A stretch of DNA of 22,765 bases from CAZRUA01 sp964603125 (GTDB taxonomy: Bacteria; Bacteroidota; Bacteroidia; B-17B0; Aurantibacillaceae), in the NCBI GenBank assembly GCA_964603125.1, contig CAZRUA010000055.1:1-22765 (forward strand). The letters are read 5' to 3'. Every line of letters starts with the position of its first letter. The stretch's first letter is position 1. Positions 8,972 through 16,450 of the stretch are shown piece by piece. A program made the position numbers and the translations under genes. The notes under the pieces are model-generated. The model was given only the letters and a program-made list of their open reading frames with translations. It did no database searches and was not told the DNA's origin.

Positions 8972-11428
8972 TTATTCTTGAATATATATTCGTTTTACTC
9001 TACTAGAAACACTAGTCAATACTTCATAACTTATTGTCTCCGCTTGTTTAGCCAATAAACTAAGTCGTTCAATTGTGTCAAAAACTACTACAGTATCTCC
9101 TTCCTTACAATCAATACCCGTTATATCTAACATGCACATATCCATGCACACATTCCCAACAATTGGCGCTGGCTGATTATTGATATACATTACTCCTTTA
9201 CCATTTGACAACTTCCTACTCAAACCATCAGCATAACCAATAGGAACTGTTGCAACAATTGAATCTCGCTCTATCTTACCCTTTCTGCTATAGCCAACTG
9301 TACTACCTGTTTTAAGTTTTTTAATTTGACTAATAGTGGTTGTTAAACTTCCCACATTTACCAATTTCTTTTGATCATCTTCGCTAGATGCAACACCATA
9401 CATTCCTATTCCCAATCTAACCATATTATATTGAGCATTTGGAAACCTTGCTATTGCAGCCGAATTGGCAATATGTAATAGCGGTTTATTTTTTAAGCAT
9501 GCAACTATTTCTTTAACCGATAAATCAAATTTATCCAATTGTAAATTCGTATAATCATCCATTGTTGGTTCATCACTAGCTGCCAAATGCGAGAAAATTG
9601 ACTTAACTTCAAATGGATTATCATTACTAAAATAACTACACAAACTATCAACATCAGTAAAATCAAAACCTAGACGGTGCATTCCTGTATCCAATTTTAA
9701 ATGGATAGGGAATTTATAGTCTAAATTTTGTGAACGAATAAATTTATCTAATAAGTTTAAAACGCGGAAGGAATAAACTTCAGGCTCTAAATTAAATTCA
9801 ATAAAATCATCAAAAGCCTGCTCTTCAGGACTCATTACCATTATTGGCAATGTTATACCTGCTTTTCTTAATTCTACTCCTTCATCTGCGTATGCTACAG
9901 CCAAATAATCAACACGCTGGTGCTGAAGTGTTGCCGCAATTTCGTAACTACCGTTTCCGTATCCCGAAGCCTTTACCATACACATTAACTTAACTCCTGG
10001 ATTCAACTTCGATTTAAAATAATTTACATTATGAACTAAATTATTTAAGTTAATTTCTAAAACAGTATCGTGACTTTTTTGTTGTAAAAGTCTATTTATT
10101 TCTTCAAAATGAAACTCGCGTGCGCCCTTTAACAAAATGGTTGAATTTGCAAAAATCTTGTTATTATTGGTTTTTAACCAATGTAAAAACTCATTATTGT
10201 TTTGAAAAAACAATTTGTCAATCTCGAATAAATCCTTTTGCAATCCAATCTCTTTCCCAATACCTACAATTGTGTTTATTCCCTTTTCTATTAAAAGCTT
10301 TGCAATAGAATGATATAGTTCTTTGGCATTTTTGCCTGACTGAAGAATATCAGACAAAATAACAACCTTGTTTTTATGAAACTTTTGTTGCGACAGAAAA
10401 TCCAATGCTATTACAATAGAATTGTAATCTGAATTATATGAATCATTAATAATTAAACTATTATTAATGCCTTGTTTCATCTCTAAACGCATAGCAATAG
10501 GCTGCAGCGATTTAAAGCCCGCTATAGTTTCATCATTCAATTGATTTAATTGCAACAAAACACAAAAACATGTAATAGCATTCTCAATAGAAGCATTATC
10601 CGAAAAAGGAAGCTCCAACAAAAAATCTTGATTGCTTACACTTAACTTTACATTACTCGCAGAATCACTTTTAATTATATCACTAACAACAACTGCATTA
10701 TTTCCATTTTTACCCCAAGTGATTAACTTTGTTTTATCTATTTGTTGCAACACATTCAAGTCGTCGCCATTGCAAATAATCTTCTCTGTGTTTTTAAATA
10801 ACTTTAATTTCTCATTTAACTTTTCTTGTTTGCTGCTAAAGCCTTCATTATGTGCTTCACCTATATTTGTTAAAACACCAATTGTTGGTTTAATGATTTC
10901 TTTCAAGTATTCCATTTCATTAGACTGAGAAATACCTGCTTCAAATATTCCCAAAGTGTCATTTTCATCTAGTTGCCATACCGAAAGCGGAACGCCAATT
11001 TGCGAATTGTAGCTTTTGGGGCTACGACAAATTGTATACTTTGAATTAAGTAATTGAAATAGCCATTCTTTCACCACCGTTTTTCCATTACTACCAGTTA
11101 TACCAATTACTGGAATATGAAATAAATCGCGGTGCTTAGAAGCAATTAACTGTACTGCTCGTAAAGTATTCTCAACATAAATAAAATTAGCGTTCTCAAG
11201 TTGTGAAACTTTATCCTTTTGAGAAACTAAAAAATTTCGAGCCCCTTTATTATATAAATCCTCAATATAATTATGCGCATTATGTCTTTCACCCACAATA
11301 GCTATAAACAAAGAAGATTCTAAATTTTGAGTTGCTCTGCTATCAGTTAGTAGATATTTAATTTTTGTGTCTACAATAATATGACTTTCACCACCACACC
11401 AAACTGCTATTTCAGATAAATCATGCAT
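8972..11428 (-). CDS. murF-alr: Bifunctional UDP-N-acetylmuramoyl-tripeptide:D-Ala-D-Ala ligase / alanine racemase (MurF-Alr fusion)
   Basis: 818 residues. The N-terminal half (about 1-450) is MurF, which adds D-Ala-D-Ala to the UDP-MurNAc tripeptide using ATP: TDSRA near 28-32, P-loop GITGSNGKT (109-117), SYNSQIG (139-145), EAGISQSNEME (163-173), NIGEAH (188-193) and INDSYNSD (327-334). The C-terminal half (about 455-818) is a PLP-dependent alanine racemase: catalytic Lys486 in VKASGYGNG, KLDTGMHRLG (578-587), RLGIGMYG (671-678), catalytic Tyr713 in VGYSRKG, and VPIGYADG (728-735). Coupling the D-Ala source to its consumer in one chain is typical of Bacteroidota. Both halves look intact. The ATG shares its first base with the tdk stop (TAATG), implying translational coupling; the next gene begins with no gap. 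Confidence 0.96.
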   Translation of the reverse strand: MHDLSEIAVWCGGESHIIVDTKIKYLLTDSRATQNLESSLFIAIVGERHNAHNYIEDLYNKGARNFLVSQKDKVSQLENANFIYVENTLRAVQLIASKHRDLFHIPVIGITGSNGKTVVKEWLFQLLNSKYTICRSPKSYNSQIGVPLSVWQLDENDTLGIFEAGISQSNEMEYLKEIIKPTIGVLTNIGEAHNEGFSSKQEKLNEKLKLFKNTEKIICNGDDLNVLQQIDKTKLITWGKNGNNAVVVSDIIKSDSASNVKLSVSNQDFLLELPFSDNASIENAITCFCVLLQLNQLNDETIAGFKSLQPIAMRLEMKQGINNSLIINDSYNSDYNSIVIALDFLSQQKFHKNKVVILSDILQSGKNAKELYHSIAKLLIEKGINTIVGIGKEIGLQKDLFEIDKLFFQNNNEFLHWLKTNNNKIFANSTILLKGAREFHFEEINRLLQQKSHDTVLEINLNNLVHNVNYFKSKLNPGVKLMCMVKASGYGNGSYEIAATLQHQRVDYLAVAYADEGVELRKAGITLPIMVMSPEEQAFDDFIEFNLEPEVYSFRVLNLLDKFIRSQNLDYKFPIHLKLDTGMHRLGFDFTDVDSLCSYFSNDNPFEVKSIFSHLAASDEPTMDDYTNLQLDKFDLSVKEIVACLKNKPLLHIANSAAIARFPNAQYNMVRLGIGMYGVASSEDDQKKLVNVGSLTTTISQIKKLKTGSTVGYSRKGKIERDSIVATVPIGYADGLSRKLSNGKGVMYINNQPAPIVGNVCMDMCMLDITGIDCKEGDTVVVFDTIERLSLLAKQAETISYEVLTSVSSRVKRIYIQE

Positions 11429-12006
11429 TATAAATTATTTGCTTTATTGTAACAATCTCTACACAAGGGTTCATAAGAATCTGTTTCGCCAAGCAACACC
11501 AATGATGTTTCTTTAGAAGTACGATGAGAAATATGTGCTAAACTTCCACAGTGCATGCATATTGCATGAACCTTAGTAACGTATTCTGCACAAGCCAAAA
11601 GTGCAGGCATAGGTCCGAAAGGTTTACCTTTAAAATCCATATCTAAACCTGCTATAATCACTCTTATTCCCATATCTGCTAATTGATTGGCAACATCAAC
11701 CAAACCCATATCAAAAAATTGCGCTTCATCTATTCCCACTACTTCAACATCGTTTGCAAGAATTAAAATATTAGAGCTCGCAGGAACTGGAGTACTCATG
11801 ATTTCAGTGCCTTGGTGAGACACTACCTTCTCCTCATGGTATCTAGTATCAATTTGAGGTTTAAAAATTTCCACCTTTTGCTTTGCGAATTGAGCTCGTT
11901 TAAGGCGACGAATCAACTCTTCTGTTTTACCCGAAAACATGCTACCACAAACTACTTCAATCCAACCTTTACGTGTGGCACCTTGTTTAACGTTTTCTAA
12001 AAACAT
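11428..12006 (-). CDS. tdk: Thymidine kinase (type II)
   Basis: 192 residues, normal for type II bacterial thymidine kinases, which phosphorylate thymidine to dTMP in the salvage pathway. The P-loop is GSMFSGKT (21-28), the catalytic Glu94 lies in GIDEAQFF, the lasso/substrate loop lies near 115-135, and a structural zinc site is formed by Cys150/Cys153 (CMHC) and Cys182/Cys185 (CRDC). It is probably the first gene of a five-gene minus-strand run; its stop overlaps the murF-alr start by one base. The 122-base region upstream is shared with the divergent gene at 12129 and should hold its promoter. Confidence 0.95.
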   Translation of the reverse strand: MFLENVKQGATRKGWIEVVCGSMFSGKTEELIRRLKRAQFAKQKVEIFKPQIDTRYHEEKVVSHQGTEIMSTPVPASSNILILANDVEVVGIDEAQFFDMGLVDVANQLADMGIRVIIAGLDMDFKGKPFGPMPALLACAEYVTKVHAICMHCGSLAHISHRTSKETSLVLLGETDSYEPLCRDCYNKANNL

Positions 12007-12128
12007 AAAGCTTTTTTACTGTGTAAAAATAATTAATAAGAAAACATAAAATTAAAAAAAGGATATTGATAAATGCTGTATTTTTATTGATATTCGTAGA
12101 AATAAATCAACAATTTCTTAACCATCAT
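12007..12128. promoter_or_regulatory. Divergent intergenic region between tdk and the gene at 12129
   Basis: This 122-base AT-rich spacer is the only non-coding DNA upstream of both divergent transcription units, so promoters for each should lie here (inference from layout). I could not find a clean Bacteroidota promoter (TTTG, about 19 bases, TAnnTTTG) on either strand. The closest minus-strand match to the -7 element is TATGTTTT near 12035, without a good -33 partner. No hairpin or operator-like repeat stands out. Confidence 0.4.
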
Positions 12129-12770
12129 ATGCAAAATAATACTATTAAAAAACAAGTAAAAGATTTAATTAACACGCTAAAACAACAATTAGACACTTTT
12201 GAGGCTGATGGCCACTTAACACCAAAAGAATCTGAGCAGTTATTAGCTACAACAGAAAATCTTTATAAAAACCTTGTTATTTATAACCACCTGGTTAAGC
12301 AAAATGATGTGGCTGCCGACTTGAATGTTCATGTAAAAATTATGGAAGCTGCCGAAAAGCAACAACAGCAAGTTATTGAAAACAAACTAAAAGAGGAAGA
12401 AAAAAAAGAAATAGTTGAAGAAACTAAAAAAATAGAACCAGTTATTGAACGAAAAATTGAGCCAGTTGTTGAAACTAAAAAAGAAGAAATAAAAATTCAG
12501 GAACCAGTGGTTCAAAAAGTTGAAGCTCCCCAAACACCAATAAATACAAAACGTATTGAATTAGGAATTAACGACAAGTACCGTATTCAAAATGAACTAT
12601 TTGCTAAGAATGAAAAAGAATTCAAAATTGCCATTGAACAGCTAAATTCGCTTTCAAGTTGGGACTTAGCTAACGACTATTTAAACGGTTTAAAATCTAT
12701 TTATAATTGGAAAGAAAATGATCCTTTGGTTAAATCTTTTTATGCTTTAGCACAAAAAAGATTTTCTTAA
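12129..12770 (+). CDS. Conserved Bacteroidota protein of unknown function, charged low-complexity linker
   Basis: About 213 residues from the ATG at 12129 (MQNNTIKKQ). A longer frame opens with a TTG at 12066, but the extra residues look like translated spacer. Residues 1-85 are Gln/Lys/Glu-rich and probably helical or coiled coil. Residues ~85-140 form a Lys/Glu/Pro/Val-rich linker with repeated EPV units. The C-terminal ~65 residues look like a small folded helical domain: GINDKYRIQNELFAKN, then SWDLANDYLNGL and YNWKENDPLVKSFYALAQKRFS. As I recall, that C-terminal pattern recurs in unannotated proteins of other Bacteroidota. No signal peptide or membrane segment is seen, so a cytosolic role is likely. 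gpsA follows after 30 bases without a terminator. I assign no function. Confidence 0.75.
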   Translation: MQNNTIKKQVKDLINTLKQQLDTFEADGHLTPKESEQLLATTENLYKNLVIYNHLVKQNDVAADLNVHVKIMEAAEKQQQQVIENKLKEEEKKEIVEETKKIEPVIERKIEPVVETKKEEIKIQEPVVQKVEAPQTPINTKRIELGINDKYRIQNELFAKNEKEFKIAIEQLNSLSSWDLANDYLNGLKSIYNWKENDPLVKSFYALAQKRFS

Positions 12771-12800
12771 TCGTTTTTACATTCATCATTTAAGTTTTAT

Positions 12801-13805
12801 ATGACAACAGATAACAAACCAAAAATTGCGGTAATAGGAAGTGGAAGTTGGGCAACTGCAATAGTTAAAATTTTACTTCACAATGTAAATCAAATAAATT
12901 GGTTTTTTAGAAAGCAAGAAGATGTTGATTTTGTTAAAACGCATGGCCGAAACCCACGATATTTAAGTTCGGTAGAGTTTGAAATTGAAAAATTAAATTT
13001 ATTTACCGAGGCTGAGCAAGCTATTGAAAACACCGATATTATTATACTTGCAGTACCATCTGCATTTTGCAACGACACTATAAAAAACATACATCCTGAT
13101 AAATTAAAAGGAAAAAAAATATTTTCGGCCATTAAAGGCATAATTCCTGAATACAACTTAATTGTTGGCGAATATTTAAATCAACATTTTAATGTACCTA
13201 TTGAAAATATCGGGGTAATAACGGGCCCATGTCATGCAGAGGAAGTAGCGATGGAAAAATTATCGTACCTAACTTTGGCATCTGGCAATATTGAAAACGC
13301 CGAAACACTTGCTAAATTAATGCGCTGCAGATACATTAAAGTTAGTACTAGTGATGATATTTACGGAACAGAATATTCAGCTGTTCTAAAAAATGTTGTA
13401 GCTGTAGCAGGTGGAATTTGTCATGGATTAGGTTACGGTGATAATTTTTTAAGTGTTTTAGTTTCAAATGCCATTCAAGAAATTGAACGTTTTGTTCAGG
13501 CTGTTCATCCAATCGACAGAGATATCAAAGCATCGGCCTATTTAGGAGATTTATTAGTAACCGCATATTCGCAATTTAGTCGAAACAGAATGTTTGGTAC
13601 CATGCTAGGCAAAGGCTATTCGGTAAAAATGGCGCAATTAGAGATGAACATGATTGCTGAAGGATATTATGCAGTTAAATGTGTGAACGAGATTAATAAA
13701 ACATACAAAGTAGATATGCCTATTGCTCAAGCGGTTTACAATATTGTTTACGAAAAAATTTCTCCTGCAATTGAAATAAAACTACTTACAGAAAAGCTTA
13801 GTTAA
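12801..13805 (+). CDS. gpsA: NAD(P)-dependent glycerol-3-phosphate dehydrogenase
   Basis: 334 residues, full length. The enzyme reduces dihydroxyacetone phosphate to sn-glycerol-3-phosphate, the backbone for phospholipids, in the cytosol. The Rossmann nucleotide motif is AVIGSGSWATA (10-20); IKGI (111-114) and GPCHAEEVA (142-150) are family signatures; the catalytic Lys197 lies in YSAVLKNVVAVAGG; and AYLGDLLVTAYSQFSRNRMFG (about 246-266) corresponds to the conserved GLGDL-SRNR region. Where many proteobacterial enzymes have an Asn-Ala-x-x-Ala-x-x-x-Arg-Gly segment after the Lys loop, this one has GDNFLSVLVSNAIQEI. I believe that variation is normal for Bacteroidota. The preceding gene ends 30 bases upstream and may be cotranscribed. 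Confidence 0.95.
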   Translation: MTTDNKPKIAVIGSGSWATAIVKILLHNVNQINWFFRKQEDVDFVKTHGRNPRYLSSVEFEIEKLNLFTEAEQAIENTDIIILAVPSAFCNDTIKNIHPDKLKGKKIFSAIKGIIPEYNLIVGEYLNQHFNVPIENIGVITGPCHAEEVAMEKLSYLTLASGNIENAETLAKLMRCRYIKVSTSDDIYGTEYSAVLKNVVAVAGGICHGLGYGDNFLSVLVSNAIQEIERFVQAVHPIDRDIKASAYLGDLLVTAYSQFSRNRMFGTMLGKGYSVKMAQLEMNMIAEGYYAVKCVNEINKTYKVDMPIAQAVYNIVYEKISPAIEIKLLTEKLS

Positions 13806-13845
13806 GCAATTGTATCTTTAAACAAATTAAACGTTATTAAGTCAG

Positions 13846-13880
13846 TTTGGTCGAAAAACATTTGGCTACAGTTGAGTTTT
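13846..13880 (+). promoter_or_regulatory. Possible Bacteroidota-type promoter for gldN
   Basis: TTTG at 13846-13849 and TACAGTTG at 13867-13874 are separated by 17 bases. This is close to the Bacteroidota sigma-ABfr consensus (TTTG, about 19-20 bases, TAnnTTTG), with one mismatch in the -7 element and a slightly short spacer. Transcription would start near 13880, giving a leader of about 15 bases before the gldN ATG at 13895. Given the AT-rich background, this match could be chance. Confidence 0.3.
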
Positions 13881-13894
13881 TAATAACTTAGTAT

Positions 13895-14821
13895 ATGGTT
13901 TTTAGAATTACAATATTCTTAATTTTTTTTACTCCATTGTTTTATAGTGCCCAATGCCAATCAGGGATTTTTGGCGCAAACACTTATTCAAAACATAAAT
14001 TAGAAAATTACTACAAGAAAAATTTCAAAGCGTACTTGGCATTTGATACAAGTATCTATCAAAAAAACAAAGCAGACACATTATCTGGTAAACCAGCCCC
14101 CTCAAGATCCTTTACAATATTGGAAGAAAATGAAGTAAGTGTTGCTAAAAGAATTTGGAGATGCATGGATTTTAAAGAAAATATCAATAATAAAATCTTC
14201 AATACTACAAATGCTCGTTCAAAACAAAACAGCTTAATTGATGCGATAACTTTTGGTGTTATTACTTGCCGTTTGGTAGCCTATAAAACAGACGATTTTA
14301 CAAAAGGAAAAGAAAATGAATTTGCCTACCCAGATATTGTTAAAAAACTGATTACCCAAGATACAATTGTTGAAGATTATTTTGACGAAACGGAAATTCC
14401 TAAACAAAGTAAAAAAATTATTATTGATACTTTAAGTGCAAAAAAAATAAAGCAGTTTTGGATTAAAGAAGATTGGATTTTCAATCGATTTACCGTTCAG
14501 GTAGAAAAAAGAATAATAGGTTTAGCTCCTGTTATCTTTAATGAAAAAACTCAAAAATATGAAGCCGTATTTTGGATCAATTTTTACGAATCAAAAGATT
14601 TACTAAACTCGTTTTTAGCAGTAAATCCAAATAATACCGACCAGTTTATCTCATTTCGAGAAGCACTTTCGAAACATTATTTTATTTATACTATTATTAA
14701 AGAATCTAATGTTTACGATAGAAACACTTTGCAAAATACAAAAGGCTTAGAAACACTTTTGGAAAGTGAAAGCATTAAAGAAAGGGAAAGAAAAAAGGAA
14801 GAAAGCTTTTGGGAAAATTAG
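13895..14821 (+). CDS. gldN: GldN/PorN-family gliding motility and type IX secretion protein
   Basis: 308 residues with a signal peptide (about 1-22, hydrophobic, ending near AQCQS). Family landmarks in order are RIWRCMDFKENINNKIF (86-102; GldN members have a WR-x-(I/M)-D-x-(R/K)-E-x-(M/I)-N block), LIDAITFGVITCRLVAY (114-130), KQFWIKEDWIFNR (186-198), RIIGLAPV (206-213), VFWINFYESKDLL (225-237), a VNPNN(D/T)xxxFISF segment, and the diagnostic IIKESNVYDRNTLQNTKGLETLLESESIKE (267-296). GldN forms periplasmic rings with GldK under the outer membrane as part of the T9SS. In most genomes it follows gldK, gldL and gldM; here the neighbours are gpsA and a convergent membrane-protein gene. It may be a second copy or a relocated only copy. 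The TAG stop overlaps the opposing gene by 4 bases. Confidence 0.88.
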   Translation: MVFRITIFLIFFTPLFYSAQCQSGIFGANTYSKHKLENYYKKNFKAYLAFDTSIYQKNKADTLSGKPAPSRSFTILEENEVSVAKRIWRCMDFKENINNKIFNTTNARSKQNSLIDAITFGVITCRLVAYKTDDFTKGKENEFAYPDIVKKLITQDTIVEDYFDETEIPKQSKKIIIDTLSAKKIKQFWIKEDWIFNRFTVQVEKRIIGLAPVIFNEKTQKYEAVFWINFYESKDLLNSFLAVNPNNTDQFISFREALSKHYFIYTIIKESNVYDRNTLQNTKGLETLLESESIKERERKKEESFWEN

Positions 14822-15894
14822 TTTATTCCTTTACCATACACAAAGTTTTCAAGCATCGAGCTAACTTCATCGGCCGACTTATTAATAATTCTCTTTTTGT
14901 TTAATCGTTTTAATCTAATTTTTTCTCTTGCTGATAAAGTACCATCTAAGACAAATCCTATCAAAATAATTTTCTCGTTCAAAGCCTTAAAATCGCTTGT
15001 ACATTCAGTAATTTCATCATAATAATGCTTTGACAAAATGTGATTAGTTACTGTTTTAATTTTAAAACTTTCAACTACAATTTTAGATAAAAAATAATGA
15101 TTTTTATGGTAGTCTCTTTTACTAATAGCAATATAAAGCAATGAGTCGTATAGTAGCAGCTTTTCTTTCTCATTCAGCTCTCTAAACTTACTTATTTCTA
15201 ACTTAAAATGCTCCAAATAATTTTGCCCCATCAAAATGGTGCGTGCCTCTCTTAAAACTTTTCTAGTTCCCCAAGCATTCCAAAAAGCAAAAACCGGAAT
15301 CCCAACCATATCCATTACCACCCTAATAGCTGAGCGCCCAAGCACTCTCTGAATAACAATCTTTACTATTAAATTACTTAAAGTAGCTTTCAATGTAAAA
15401 AACAAATTCATTAAAAAAATCGAACTTTTCTTTAAGCCTTGATAAGGATCAATACCTAGCTCATGCAAATCTTTTGTTTTCTTCTCTTGTCCTATCCCTA
15501 ACAATAAATTTTGTTTATCCTCACTATTTTTATTTTGCTTTGTAACAAAACCAGTAGCTACAGCAATTTCATGCGCACAATAAATATTTAAAAAAGTAAG
15601 CAAAACAATTTCTATAAAAACCAAAACAGTACCATAAACAAATGCCACCACCGAAAATTTAATAGGTTCATCCATAAATGGCAATGCAATGTCGTATTCG
15701 GGAAACCAATGCGGAAACCAATGTTGGGGCAAAGCCAGCAATAAAACCATTAATGCACCAATAACAGCAGCTAAAAAAATTGTAATATTCTCGCGCTTTT
15801 TAATGTACTTTATCTCTTCATCATTAAGCAAGTAAATATCGTCATCACTTATCGACTTTTTAATTGGAATTGAATTATAAAACCACTTGTACAT
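14818..15894 (-). CDS. Uncharacterised multi-pass membrane protein with TerB-like C-terminal signature
   Basis: 358 residues. Hydrophobic segments lie at about 37-56 and 79-105, with weaker ones at about 157-182 and 188-208, and a Trp/Pro/His-rich loop (LPQHWFPHWFPEYD) follows the first. There is no cleavable signal peptide. The soluble C-terminal third (about 235-355) is helical and basic; LDGTLSAREKIRLKRL (316-331) followed by SADEVSSMLENF (340-351) recalls the aDGxxsxxE and closing helices of TerB/DjlA-like domains, a match made by eye only. I do not recognise a named family with confidence. The gene converges on gldN with a 4-base overlap in which both stop codons lie, and diverges from the VOC gene across 41 bases. 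The ATG at 15894 is the natural start (MYKWFYNSIPIKKS). Confidence 0.75.
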   Translation of the reverse strand: MYKWFYNSIPIKKSISDDDIYLLNDEEIKYIKKRENITIFLAAVIGALMVLLLALPQHWFPHWFPEYDIALPFMDEPIKFSVVAFVYGTVLVFIEIVLLTFLNIYCAHEIAVATGFVTKQNKNSEDKQNLLLGIGQEKKTKDLHELGIDPYQGLKKSSIFLMNLFFTLKATLSNLIVKIVIQRVLGRSAIRVVMDMVGIPVFAFWNAWGTRKVLREARTILMGQNYLEHFKLEISKFRELNEKEKLLLYDSLLYIAISKRDYHKNHYFLSKIVVESFKIKTVTNHILSKHYYDEITECTSDFKALNEKIILIGFVLDGTLSAREKIRLKRLNKKRIINKSADEVSSMLENFVYGKGIN

Positions 15895-15935
15895 TAACCT
15901 TGTATTTTTATGTAAATTTATACAAAAAAACTTTT
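15895..15935. promoter_or_regulatory. 41-base divergent spacer with inverted repeat TTGTAT/ATACAA
   Basis: This short spacer separates two divergent start codons and must hold or overlap any promoters for both. A 6-bp inverted repeat (TTGTAT at 15900-15905, ATACAA at 15920-15925) is separated by 14 AT-rich bases, a spacing that would suit a dimeric regulator. The repeat is short and the background AT-rich, so an operator is only a suggestion. Confidence 0.25.
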
Positions 15936-16343
15936 ATGATTTGTAAAGCTTTAACACCCAATTTAATGGTGGAGAATGTAAAAGTCTGCCTTGATTTTTA
16001 TACCCAAGTTCTAGGTTTCACTTTAATTGCAAGTGTTCCTGAAATAGACGAAAATAATCCCTCTTTAGAACTTGATTTTGCCATGATAAAAAACGCAGGA
16101 GTAACGATAATGCTTCAATCGCAAAAAAGTTTTTTACAAGTTGCTGATGAATTTAAAAACAAACCTATAGCTACGGCAACAATATATATTGACGTTGAGG
16201 AAATTAATAGCTTCTATCAATCTGCTTTACAACATAAGTGCATTATTGTTACCGAACCTCACACTACTTTTTATGGCACAAAAGAGTTTACTATGAGGGA
16301 TAACTCAGGGTATATATTAAGCTTTGCAGAAGGAGGCGATTAA
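15936..16343 (+). CDS. VOC-superfamily (glyoxalase/bleomycin-resistance-like) protein
   Basis: 135 residues from the ATG at 15936 (MICKALTPNL). The frame stays open upstream to 15864, but that would overlap the divergent gene and add residues unlike the family. The pattern is a single vicinal-oxygen-chelate domain of two beta-alpha-beta-beta-beta modules: LTPNLMVENVKVCLDFYTQVLGF at the start, an IYIDVEEINSFYQSA second half, and the typical closing GTKEFTMRDNSGYILSFAE. The final Glu matches the usual metal-binding Glu. The His often seen in the first strand is Asn here, so glyoxalase I activity should not be assumed. Bleomycin-resistance-like and dioxygenase-like members look similar, and the substrate is unknown. 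It has no signal peptide. The ABC transporter gene follows after 107 bases. Confidence 0.82.
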   Translation: MICKALTPNLMVENVKVCLDFYTQVLGFTLIASVPEIDENNPSLELDFAMIKNAGVTIMLQSQKSFLQVADEFKNKPIATATIYIDVEEINSFYQSALQHKCIIVTEPHTTFYGTKEFTMRDNSGYILSFAEGGD

Positions 16344-16450
16344 TTTAAACATCTCATTATTAGCATTTTACGCTAATTCAAAATCGTTTGAAAGGCTAGA
16401 ATATGTACAAGTTTTTCCTTATCTTGCATGCTTATTGCTAATTTTTATTT

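Noticed and set aside
10632..10928. Open frame opposite murF-alr, and similar antisense frames at 3192-3434, 7604-7837, 19827-20096 and 21281-21580
   Set aside because: Each lies wholly inside a well-supported gene on the other strand and its translation resembles no family.
12066..12128. TTG start extending the unknown protein by 21 residues
   Set aside because: The extra residues are hydrophobic and unlike the rest of the protein, TTG starts are rare, and the ATG at 12129 gives a natural N-terminus.
13833..13887. Inverted repeat GTTATTAA / TTAATAAC before gldN as an operator
   Set aside because: The arms are 8 AT-rich bases, 39 bases apart; such matches are expected by chance in this composition.
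15864..15935. Upstream start extending the VOC protein by 24 residues
   Set aside because: It would overlap the divergent membrane-protein gene, and the added residues do not fit the domain, which begins at MICKALTPNL.
16359..16377. Hairpin ATTAGC/GCTAAT as a terminator after the VOC gene
   Set aside because: The stem is only 6 bp and AT-rich, and no T-run follows it on the plus strand.
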